Shown here piece by piece: positions 32,742 through 39,604 of a DNA stretch of 50,676 nt. The stretch is from SIG565 sp045647785. Lineage in GTDB: Bacteria > Bacillota > Clostridia > Oscillospirales > Acutalibacteraceae. The notes under the pieces were generated by a model that was not told where the DNA came from, made no database searches, and was given only the letters and a program-made list of their open reading frames with translations. Position 1 is the stretch's first letter; each line of letters starts with the position of its first letter. The translations under genes and the position numbers were made by a program. The DNA lies in NCBI GenBank assembly GCA_045647785.1, contig JAZRMU010000007.1, positions 1 through 50,676 on the forward strand, read 5' to 3'.

Positions 32742-33011
32742 TTGATAAAAGGTGTTAATAAAACAGTAATCGAGGTAAGCGACACGGGTTGCGAAGCATT
32801 CGAGCGAGTTGTTTTGTATGTGCGACCGCAGTATGCTGCTAACAATGAAAGGGCTCTTAAACAAAAGGCAGATGCCATTATCAAAAAATATTCGGCAGAG
32901 GATTATACTTTTTTGGATTATCAGGCGCCGCCCTCCTCAAAAAAAACGCTTTTTATGATTTGTGGCATTATGCTGCTTGTCGCTATAGGCGTTTTAGTCG
33001 CGATATTTTAA
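32742..33011 (+). CDS. small C-terminally membrane-anchored protein, 89 aa
   Basis: Unrecognised. A short soluble domain (M-I-K-G-V-N-K-T-V-I-E-V, then GCEAFERVVLYVRPQYAANN and a helix with Lys/Ala) is followed by a single transmembrane helix at the very C-terminus (LFMICGIMLLVAIGVLVAIF), so it is tail-anchored with the domain in the cytoplasm. The start is a TTG; 32742 is my choice because GAGG precedes it and the upstream in-frame TTGs overlap the AAAGGCGG site, but 32733 is possible. A terminator follows. Similar short proteins of unknown role occur in related clostridia, from memory. Confidence 0.65.
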   Translation: MIKGVNKTVIEVSDTGCEAFERVVLYVRPQYAANNERALKQKADAIIKKYSAEDYTFLDYQAPPSSKKTLFMICGIMLLVAIGVLVAIF

Positions 33012-33028
33012 CTAATTGTAAATTAAAG

Positions 33029-33058
33029 GCAAGTAATGTAACAATTACTTGCTTTTTT
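33029..33058 (+). terminator. terminator after the small membrane-protein gene
   Basis: A 9-bp stem (GCAAGTAAT at 33029-33037, ATTACTTGC at 33044-33052), 6-nt loop and TTTTTT. Its 3' arm contains the -35 of the next promoter. Confidence 0.82.
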
Positions 33059-33077
33059 CTTTGCTATATTATATAAT
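33049..33077 (+). promoter_or_regulatory. promoter of the membrane-protein pair
   Basis: TTGCTT (33049-33054), 17 bp, TATAAT (33072-33077), 20 bases before the ATG. The -35 overlaps the preceding terminator. Confidence 0.75.
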
Positions 33078-33096
33078 CTTATGCAGGAGTGATTTT

Positions 33097-33825
33097 ATGG
33101 AAAAAAGTAATAAATCGGCAGCTGTCGGCTGCGCGATAAGGTATATTATAACCGCGCTTTTAACATTCTTTATATATCTTTCGGTAACCGTTGTTTTTGT
33201 AGGCTTGTTTTATCAGAATGTAGGCTACACGGTTTATAAAATTGAGAACGAAAAATCTGTAGAGCTCTACCGCTATTTCTATAGCGAGGGCGAGGATACG
33301 AAATTTGCTGAGTATGAGCAGCAGGGATTAGAGCTGCAAAAGGTTGAAACCCCCGCGCAGCTTTCAGGCACTCCTAAAGTTGTTGCCGATGTTATAACTC
33401 AAACTGCCGGCCTTGTAATAGTCTTTGCCTTTGTGTATGCGTCTCTTTGGAAAATGGGCGCATCGGACAGCAACCTCGAAGCTGTTGGCACTATAGTTGC
33501 GGATAGGTGGCGCGGACTTAAAATCGGTCTTTTGGCAAATATCCCGTTATATATTGCCTTTATTATTTTTGTGGTTGCCCGAATAGGTATTATACCGGGT
33601 AGCTGGTATGCGCTTTTCCGTTTTATCAATTTCCCTGTATTTTCTTTAATAAACGCGCTGTACGGTCAGGCAACCTCAACGGCTGTCGGTATCGGCTGGG
33701 GAAGGGTGGCAGCAGGTATGCTTACCTTTTTAACACTTCCTCTCTTTGCTCAAATTTCCTATACGCTGGGCTTTAATCGTATTAACATCAGCGAAAAGAT
33801 TATTTATAAAAGCAATAAAAAGTAG
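33097..33825 (+). CDS. polytopic membrane protein, unknown function
   Basis: 242 aa. Five likely transmembrane segments: YIITALLTFFIYLSVTVVF (near 15-37), VIVFAFVYASLW (near 106-122), NIPLYIAFIIFVVARIGII (near 145-168), a short hydrophobic stretch around FPVFSLINALYG, and MLTFLTLPLFAQISYTLGF (near 208-226). A polar domain with Glu-rich helices lies between the first two (about 45-100). The start at 33097 has GCAGGAGTG in front. No family motif is recognised. It lies 8 bases before the YesL-type gene and is cotranscribed with it. Confidence 0.8.
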   Translation: MEKSNKSAAVGCAIRYIITALLTFFIYLSVTVVFVGLFYQNVGYTVYKIENEKSVELYRYFYSEGEDTKFAEYEQQGLELQKVETPAQLSGTPKVVADVITQTAGLVIVFAFVYASLWKMGASDSNLEAVGTIVADRWRGLKIGLLANIPLYIAFIIFVVARIGIIPGSWYALFRFINFPVFSLINALYGQATSTAVGIGWGRVAAGMLTFLTLPLFAQISYTLGFNRINISEKIIYKSNKK

Positions 33826-33833
33826 GTGTGAAA

Positions 33834-34640
33834 ATGGCTGGTTTATTCGGCGGATTTTTTAATTACGATAAAGAGGGACCGGGCGTTGAAAAGAATGCCC
33901 CTAAAAAGGATGGGTTTATAGTATTTTTTGAAATATATTTTAAAAATTTCTGGAAATTGACTATATCATCGTTTTGGTTTTTGCTGCTATCGGCTCCCGT
34001 TATAACCTCGGGACTTGCTGCTGCAGGCTTTACAAATGTTGTTCGCAATATGGCGCTTGACCGCCACTCATTTGGTACAAGCGACTTCTTTTCAACTATC
34101 ACTAAAAATTGGAAGCAGGCGCTGCCGGCAGGCATTATAAACGCAATTATATTCTTTATTCTTGTGGGAGATATTTTGTTTTTTTATAATGCTACGCAGG
34201 GCGTCGGAATGCTGCTTGGTATCGCAGTAGTTTTAACTGTGTTGCTGATTTTTATTATGATGCAGTTTTATATGTGGACTATTCTTATAACCTTTAAGCT
34301 GAAGCTAAAACAAATTTATATTAACAGCTTTAAGTTTGCACTTATCGGTCTCAAAAGAAATTTCCTTGTGATTTTACTGTCGCTGTTAGTATATGCCGCG
34401 ATTTTTGCACTGTTCCTTGTGGGAAAGAATATTATAGCGCTTGTCGCAACGCTTATTTTTGTATTTGCCTTGCCGGGCTTTCAGTTCCTGCTTATACAGT
34501 TCAACATTTTTGAGAATATTAAAAAGTATATGATTATTCCGTATTATAACGACCATCCGGACGAGGATATTGACCTTCGCAGAAGTATGGGAATATATGA
34601 GGAAGAAAGCGAATCTGTGAATATAGAGGATTTAATATAA
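33834..34640 (+). CDS. YesL (DUF624) family membrane protein
   Basis: 268 aa with about five membrane helices. The N-terminal MAGLFGGFFNYDKEGPGVEKNAPKK followed by FFEIYFKNFWKLTISSFWFLLLSAPVITSGLA is characteristic of DUF624/YesL. This family often sits beside carbohydrate ABC transporters, but its function is unproven; no transporter is present here. The start is ATG 33834 with GTAGGTG before it; the in-frame GTG at 33828 lies within that site. It ends with a hydrophilic acidic tail and is followed by a terminator. Confidence 0.87.
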   Translation: MAGLFGGFFNYDKEGPGVEKNAPKKDGFIVFFEIYFKNFWKLTISSFWFLLLSAPVITSGLAAAGFTNVVRNMALDRHSFGTSDFFSTITKNWKQALPAGIINAIIFFILVGDILFFYNATQGVGMLLGIAVVLTVLLIFIMMQFYMWTILITFKLKLKQIYINSFKFALIGLKRNFLVILLSLLVYAAIFALFLVGKNIIALVATLIFVFALPGFQFLLIQFNIFENIKKYMIIPYYNDHPDEDIDLRRSMGIYEEESESVNIEDLI

Positions 34641-34646
34641 AAAAAC

Positions 34647-34676
34647 AAAGCCGTCTTGAAAGACGGCTTTTATATT
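34647..34676 (+). terminator. terminator after the YesL-type gene
   Basis: A 10-bp stem (AAAGCCGTCT at 34647-34656, AGACGGCTTT at 34661-34670) with a TGAA loop and an AT-rich tail. Confidence 0.82.
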
Positions 34677-34678
34677 AT

Positions 34679-34760
34679 GGGGCAAATATCGGTAATCTGT
34701 GGATAGACCATGGCTATCGCCGATAATGCAGGATATCCTATCAAACGCCCCTGCATTATT
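34679..34760. other. structured intergenic element between convergent genes
   Basis: Several inverted repeats overlap here: GGGGC (34679-34683)/GCCCC (34747-34751), TATCGG (34687-34692)/CCGATA (34720-34725) enclosing GATAG (34702-34706)/CTATC (34714-34718), and a competing ATAATGCAGG (34723-34732)/CCTGCATTAT (34750-34759). It carries no open frame of note. It may be the 3' end of the degV transcript, a small RNA or a repeat element. Confidence 0.4.
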
Positions 34761-34770
34761 ATATGATGCA

Positions 34771-35634
34771 TTAAGCAATTGGTGATTTTCTGATGAACAG
34801 AACACCTAAAGTATCTTTGCCGCAGTGCGAAGAAATAGTGCAGCCCGCTCTTGTTACAAACACCTCTTTGAAGGGTAGGGTGTTTTTAACTATCTCTATT
34901 ACAGCATTTACGATTTCATCATCGCAACCTGCGTGGGTAATGAATACGCGATCTAAATCAATTTCACCGCCTGTAGTTAGACGTTCAGCAGCATATTCCT
35001 TAACAACATCAAGGTATTTGCCACGATATTTCTTCTCAACGCCCATTTTGCCGGACTTAACGGTTATGCAGGGCTTTAGTTTTAAAAGGTTTGCGCCGAA
35101 TGCCGCAACAGCAGAGCAGCGACCGCCCTTGTGCAGATATTCAAGGTTATCAATAACGAAAGAAGCATCAACATTGTCAGCAAGCGCTCTTACCTTGTCA
35201 GCAATTTCATTAGCTTCCATACCATTTGCTGCCATTTCGGCTGCGGCTATTACTAAAAGACCGCCACCGGTTGATAGATTTTTTGTATCGATGACATAAA
35301 CATCATCAAAATCCTCTGCAGCTATGCAGCAATTTTGATAGGTTGATGACATTTCCGAGCTGATAGTAAAGTGGATAACAGTGTTTCCGTCTTTAGTATA
35401 CTTTTCAAAGAATTCTTCAGCAGTGGGAATATTAACTGCCGAGGTTTTGGGCAGCTCGCCTGTTTTTGAATGATAATCGTAAATATAGTTTGCATCAATG
35501 TCAACACCATCAGTATAGGTTTTGTCCCCTAAAGTTACAAGCAAGGGGAGAATACCAATGTTGTATCTCTCGATTAACTCACGGCTTAAATCAGTTGTAC
35601 TGTCAGAAGTAATAATAATTTTTTTAGAATTCAT
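34771..35634 (-). CDS. DegV family fatty-acid-binding protein
   Basis: A 287-aa member of the DegV family. Such proteins bind a fatty acid and, as FakB, present it to the kinase FakA for incorporation into phospholipid. The N-terminal signature is IIITSDSTTDLSREL, followed by YTDGVDI, and SSTYQNCCIAAED. The FVIDNLEYLHKGGRCSAVAAFGANLLKLKPCI stretch (read in parts) is the lipid-binding region. The ATG at 35634 has GGAGG before it. No fakA is in the window. It has its own promoter, divergent from prmA. Confidence 0.93.
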   Translation of the reverse strand: MNSKKIIITSDSTTDLSRELIERYNIGILPLLVTLGDKTYTDGVDIDANYIYDYHSKTGELPKTSAVNIPTAEEFFEKYTKDGNTVIHFTISSEMSSTYQNCCIAAEDFDDVYVIDTKNLSTGGGLLVIAAAEMAANGMEANEIADKVRALADNVDASFVIDNLEYLHKGGRCSAVAAFGANLLKLKPCITVKSGKMGVEKKYRGKYLDVVKEYAAERLTTGGEIDLDRVFITHAGCDDEIVNAVIEIVKNTLPFKEVFVTRAGCTISSHCGKDTLGVLFIRKSPIA

Positions 35635-35662
35635 AGTTAAACCTCCGTTCAAACTTGGCATT

Positions 35663-35691
35663 ATTATATCATAAATTTTAAAATTTTACAA
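35663..35691 (-). promoter_or_regulatory. degV promoter
   Basis: On the minus strand TTGTAA, 17 bp, TATAAT with an extended -10 TG, 29 bases before the ATG. Confidence 0.75.
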
Positions 35692-35704
35692 GATATATTT
35701 TCAT

Positions 35705-35733
35705 TTGACAAAATAGTCAATTTATAATAGAAT
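35705..35733 (+). promoter_or_regulatory. prmA-prfB promoter
   Basis: TTGACA (35705-35710), 17 bp, TAGAAT (35728-35733). A TATAAT at 35723-35728 is too close to this -35 (12 bp). Confidence 0.7.
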
Positions 35734-35753
35734 AGAAAAGAAAAGGTGATTTG

Positions 35754-36668
35754 ATGAATTGGACAGAACTTTGCATAACCGTTAAAAATGAGCAAACAGA
35801 TATCGCTGCAAACATTTGCAATATGGCGCTGCGCTCGGGAATCTATGTTGAGGATTATTCTGATTTGGAGCAGGGCGCAAGGGAAATCGCGCATATCGAT
35901 TTAATCGATGAGGAATTACTTGCCAAAAATCGCGATATATCCGTAATTCATATATATTTTTCCGAGGAGGATAATATTTCTGAAGCCCTTGATTATTTAG
36001 AGCAAACCTTAAAGGCTGCAGGTGTGGAATTTTCTCTTTCAAAAAATGATATGAAGGATACTGATTGGGCCGATAATTGGAAAAAATATTTTAAAGTAAC
36101 CGAAATCGGCGATAAATTAGTTATCTGCCCAAGCTGGGAGGAATATGATAATCGGGAGAAGGCTGTGCTTCGTATAGACCCGGGTGCTGCTTTCGGTACA
36201 GGAACTCACGCTACAACCTCGCTTTGTTTAGAGCTTTTGGAAAAATATACAAAGGTCGGCGATACAGTGCTTGATGTTGGCTGCGGAAGCGGTATCTTAA
36301 GCATTGCCGCTTGCTTGCTTGGCGCCGACAGTGCTATCGGAGTTGATATAGATCCAACTTCAGTCAAGGTTGCAAAAGAAAACGCCCTGATGAACAATGT
36401 TGAAAACAAAACGGAATATATTGTCGGAAACCTTGCAGAAAAGGTGAATGGCAGGTATAATATAGTTTGTGCAAACATCGTAGCCGATATTATTATCGAG
36501 CTTACAGCAAATATTGCTAATTATTTTGAACAGGGCGCTATTTATATCACATCGGGTATCATTGATATCAGAGTAGATGAGGTGCGTTCAGCATTTGCGA
36601 ATGCCGGTCTTACTATACTTGACGAATATAAAAAGGAAAATTGGTACGCTTTTGCATTGACTAAATAA
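35754..36668 (+). CDS. prmA: ribosomal protein L11 methyltransferase
   Basis: SAM-dependent methyltransferase that trimethylates ribosomal protein L11. The SAM motif I is TVLDVGCGSGILSIAACLLG (about residues 172-191), preceded by the PrmA motif RIDPGAAFGTGTHATTSLCLELL. The post-motif CANIVADIIIEL corresponds to the catalytic NxL-type loop. At 304 aa it is full length. The start at 35754 has AAAAGGTGAT before it; a TTG three bases earlier is in frame. It is followed 26 bases later by prfB. Confidence 0.95.
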   Translation: MNWTELCITVKNEQTDIAANICNMALRSGIYVEDYSDLEQGAREIAHIDLIDEELLAKNRDISVIHIYFSEEDNISEALDYLEQTLKAAGVEFSLSKNDMKDTDWADNWKKYFKVTEIGDKLVICPSWEEYDNREKAVLRIDPGAAFGTGTHATTSLCLELLEKYTKVGDTVLDVGCGSGILSIAACLLGADSAIGVDIDPTSVKVAKENALMNNVENKTEYIVGNLAEKVNGRYNIVCANIVADIIIELTANIANYFEQGAIYITSGIIDIRVDEVRSAFANAGLTILDEYKKENWYAFALTK

Positions 36669-36694
36669 TTTTATACCCTTTTAGGAGATAATTA

Positions 36695-37807
36695 ATGCTT
36701 GAATTCGAAGAACAAAAACTAAAGCTTTTAGCTTATAAAAACGATATTGCAGAGCTTCGCGATGCTATCGGTTATGATAAATTGACCACTGATATATCCG
36801 AGCTTGAAAGTGCTGCGGCAAAAGAGGGCTTTTGGGAGGATCTTGAAAATTCTCAAAATGTACTTCAACTGACCAGTCGTTATAAGGCCAAGAAAAAAGC
36901 CTTTGATAATTTAGTAGCAGCCTTCGACGATGCGCTAACATTAATCGAGCTGGCAGATGAGGTTGAGGATTTATCGCAGCTCACGGAGGTTTTAGAGCTT
37001 GTGGCAGCCTTTGAGAAGGATTTAAATGCTCAAAAGCTTGAAACTCTGCTTTGTGGCGAATATGATGCCAACAATGCAATTCTAACCTTCCACGCGGGCG
37101 CGGGTGGTACCGAGGCGCAGGACTGGAACGAGATGCTTGTTCGTATGTACACTCATTGGGCAGAGCGCCATAACTTTAAGGTTAAAATGCTGGATTTTCT
37201 TGACGGCGAGGAAGCCGGTTTAAAAAGCGCAGTTTTGCTTATTGAAGGTACAAATGCCTACGGGTATATGAAAAGCGAATCAGGAGTTCATCGTTTGGTT
37301 CGTGTTTCGCCATTTGATTCCTCCGGCAGGCGACACACCTCCTTTGCTTCTATCGAGGTGATGCCCGAAATTACCGAGGATACCGCGGTTGAAATTCGCG
37401 ATGAGGATTTAAAGGTTGATACCTATCGTTCAGGCGGTGCGGGCGGTCAGCATGTTAATAAAACTGAATCGGCTATCCGTATCACCCATATTCCAACGGG
37501 AATTGTGGTAGCCTGTCAGAATGAGCGTAGCCAGCACCAAAACCGCGAGGTTGCAATGAAAATGCTGAAATCAAAACTCATAGAAATCAAAGAGCGTGAG
37601 CACCTTGATAAAATTGAGGATATTAAGGGCGTTCAAAAGGAAATAGCGTGGGGTTCACAAATTCGTTCTTATGTGTTTATGCCATACACACTGGTCAAAC
37701 ACCACCGAACAGGCTTCGAAGCGGGTAATATTTCAGCCGTTATGGATGGCGACCTTGACGGATTTATTAACGCGTATTTAAAATCTGTTTCTTTAGGGCA
37801 GATTTAA
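36695..37807 (+). CDS. prfB: peptide chain release factor 2
   Basis: Reads UGA and UAA stop codons and releases the peptide. The codon-recognition tripeptide SPF is present (VSPFDSSGRRHTSFAS), and the catalytic GGQ is Gly250-Gly251-Gln252 (GAGGQHVNKTES). At 370 aa it is a single unbroken frame from the ATG at 36695 (GGAGATAATTA before it), so the programmed +1 frameshift found near codon 25 in many bacteria is absent. It lies between prmA and the FKBP lipoprotein gene. Confidence 0.97.
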   Translation: MLEFEEQKLKLLAYKNDIAELRDAIGYDKLTTDISELESAAAKEGFWEDLENSQNVLQLTSRYKAKKKAFDNLVAAFDDALTLIELADEVEDLSQLTEVLELVAAFEKDLNAQKLETLLCGEYDANNAILTFHAGAGGTEAQDWNEMLVRMYTHWAERHNFKVKMLDFLDGEEAGLKSAVLLIEGTNAYGYMKSESGVHRLVRVSPFDSSGRRHTSFASIEVMPEITEDTAVEIRDEDLKVDTYRSGGAGGQHVNKTESAIRITHIPTGIVVACQNERSQHQNREVAMKMLKSKLIEIKEREHLDKIEDIKGVQKEIAWGSQIRSYVFMPYTLVKHHRTGFEAGNISAVMDGDLDGFINAYLKSVSLGQI

Positions 37808-37829
37808 TATAAAATTTAAGGAGTTACTT

Positions 37830-38828
37830 ATGAAAAAAATTATTTGTTTGGTTTTAGCAGTTATTATGATAGCTGCAGTGTTCTGCGGCTGCGCAGCAAA
37901 GAGGGAGTTGTTTAATGTTAATTTAAGCAAGCATCTTAACCTCTGCGATTATAAAAATATTGAGGTAGATAAAGCTTCAAAGGATTATACCGACTATCGT
38001 AACTATGTGTTTGAAAATTTTATTGCCAACTCAAACGCATATGAGCAGGTTAAAACCGGCACGGTTGCAGACGGAGACACAGTCAATATCAACTACACAG
38101 GTAAAAAAGATGGAGTAGCTTTTGAGGGCGGTACTGCAGAAAATCAATTCCTTGTTATCGGTTCAAAATCATTTATCGACGGTTTTGAAAGCGGTCTTAT
38201 AGGCAAAGAGGTTGGCTCTACTGTTGACCTTAATCTAACCTTCCCGAGCGATTACGGTGCTGCGGATCTGGCAGGTAAGGCTGTTGTTTTCACTGTTAAG
38301 ATTAACTATGTTCAGAAAATGCCTGAAATTAACGATGCTACTGCAGTTAAATTGGGCTTTGATACCTCTGACAAGTTGAACGAGGAGCTTGATAAGCAGG
38401 CAACGAATTTTATAATTGTTCAGTATCTAACAAAGAATTCTTCTATAGATGAGTATTCAAAAAGCGATAAGGCGATTTTTGATAAGGAGTATGAGGATAC
38501 TATCAAGGAAATGCAGACCTATGCTACTAATTATCAAATGTCTCTAGATGATTTCTTAAGATACTATGTAGGTACCACCCAAGCGGATCTCCAGGCAAAC
38601 ATAACCTCTCAAATGGAGGGTGCTATGATAATTTACGCTGTAGCTGATGCGGAGGGGCTTAATATTGATAAGGCGTTAACCGAGGAATTCATATCTAAAC
38701 TTGCAGCTGATGGCGGTATGTCTGTAGCACAGGTACGCGAGAATTATCAGAACTGGGAGCTTGAGAATTACGCTGTTCAGGAAATGGTGCTTGCGCACAT
38801 TACTGCAAATTATATAACAGTTAAATAA
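37830..38828 (+). CDS. exported lipoprotein with FKBP domain, trigger-factor-like
   Basis: A 332-aa lipoprotein. The N-terminal signal ends in a lipobox around FCGC with Cys21 as the lipid-modified residue, so it sits on the outer face of the membrane. An FKBP prolyl isomerase domain occupies about residues 78-170 (GDTVNINYTGKKDGVAFEGG, FIDGFESGLIGKEVGS, FPSDYGAADLAGK). The last motif closely matches the FKBP domain of the trigger factor in this window. A helical C-terminal region (about 175-330) resembles the trigger factor C-terminal chaperone domain. It probably helps secreted proteins fold. It overlaps the phosphopantetheinyl transferase start by 1 base. Confidence 0.88.
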   Translation: MKKIICLVLAVIMIAAVFCGCAAKRELFNVNLSKHLNLCDYKNIEVDKASKDYTDYRNYVFENFIANSNAYEQVKTGTVADGDTVNINYTGKKDGVAFEGGTAENQFLVIGSKSFIDGFESGLIGKEVGSTVDLNLTFPSDYGAADLAGKAVVFTVKINYVQKMPEINDATAVKLGFDTSDKLNEELDKQATNFIIVQYLTKNSSIDEYSKSDKAIFDKEYEDTIKEMQTYATNYQMSLDDFLRYYVGTTQADLQANITSQMEGAMIIYAVADAEGLNIDKALTEEFISKLAADGGMSVAQVRENYQNWELENYAVQEMVLAHITANYITVK

Positions 38829-39403
38829 TGCTATATTTGGTAGATAAGGTCGGGGCTGTTTTCAGCCCCGATTATAAAATGCATTTTTCTGCGGCGCTGC
38901 TGCAAAGGATAGAGGGTAAGCACAATCAGCAAAATAAAAGGCAGTCGGTAGCGGCATATCAGCTGCTTGGCAGGCTTCTAAACGACAGTGAATATTCACT
39001 AAAGGATATAGTGTTTACCGCTAGTGGTAAGCCTTATATTAAAAACGGACCTTATATAAGCGTTTCCCACGCGGGAGATACTGTTTGCGCAGCGGTGTCC
39101 GACACACCTGTCGGTATAGATGCCGAATACATCGGCGAGGTTAAGGGGCAGGTTTTAAATAAGTTCTTTACCAAAAAAGAACAGGCTTTTGTTATTGCCG
39201 AGAATTCTCCCGAACGCTTTTACACCATTTGGACGGTTAAAGAAGCAATTTCCAAGGTTAGCGGCAGGGGAGTTGGCGAAATTCGAGGCATAGATTTGAA
39301 TATTTCGAATAATATTATTTCTTACGATAATTTTAATATCAATATCGAAATGCACGAAAATTGTGTGATTTCGGTGTGTTTTAGCGAAAAAACAGGCTTT
39401 TAG
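38828..39403 (+). CDS. 4'-phosphopantetheinyl transferase, Sfp type
   Basis: Transfers phosphopantetheine from CoA to acyl or peptidyl carrier proteins. It has PYISVSHAGDTVCAAVS, the Mg-binding TPVGIDAEYIG (Asp and Glu) and the second motif FYTIWTVKEAISKVSGRGVGE. At 191 aa it is slightly short for the Sfp class. The ATG overlaps the upstream stop (TAATG). A strong hairpin lies inside codons 8-15 (38850-38871). The terminator stem includes its stop codon. Whether it serves fatty-acid ACP or a secondary-metabolite carrier cannot be told here. Confidence 0.9.
   Translation: MLYLVDKVGAVFSPDYKMHFSAALLQRIEGKHNQQNKRQSVAAYQLLGRLLNDSEYSLKDIVFTASGKPYIKNGPYISVSHAGDTVCAAVSDTPVGIDAEYIGEVKGQVLNKFFTKKEQAFVIAENSPERFYTIWTVKEAISKVSGRGVGEIRGIDLNISNNIISYDNFNINIEMHENCVISVCFSEKTGF
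38850..38871 (+). other. hairpin inside the start of the phosphopantetheinyl transferase gene
   Basis: A perfect 9-bp GC-rich stem (TCGGGGCTG at 38850-38858, CAGCCCCGA at 38863-38871) with a TTTT loop, 22 bases after the ATG. There is no T-run, so it is not a standard terminator; it may slow translation or stabilise the upstream mRNA. Confidence 0.5.
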
Positions 39404-39417
39404 TGCCTGTTTTTTTA
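39387..39417 (+). terminator. terminator overlapping the phosphopantetheinyl transferase stop codon
   Basis: An 11-bp stem (AAAAAACAGGC at 39387-39397, GCCTGTTTTTT at 39405-39415) whose loop contains the TAG stop, followed by more T. Confidence 0.85.
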
Positions 39418-39435
39418 TTTTTTTTAAAAAAGGTA

Positions 39436-39464
39436 TTGACATATTGTAAAAGTTGGAATATAAT
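39436..39464 (+). promoter_or_regulatory. rpoBC promoter
   Basis: TTGACA (39436-39441), 17 bp, TATAAT (39459-39464): a perfect consensus. It leaves a leader of about 130 bases with a GCAGGG (39560-39565)/CCCTGC (39572-39577) hairpin just before the rpoB ribosome binding site. Confidence 0.88.
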
Positions 39465-39604
39465 TACAAAATATCGATGATGGGATAGTATGCGCCTATT
39501 ATATCCTTTTGTGTATTTGCAAGGCTGTTTTTGGCGGTATTTCCTATCGGAAGTGTAAAGCAGGGCGGACCCCCTGCAAAAATTAGAGGAGTGATTATTA
39601 ACCT

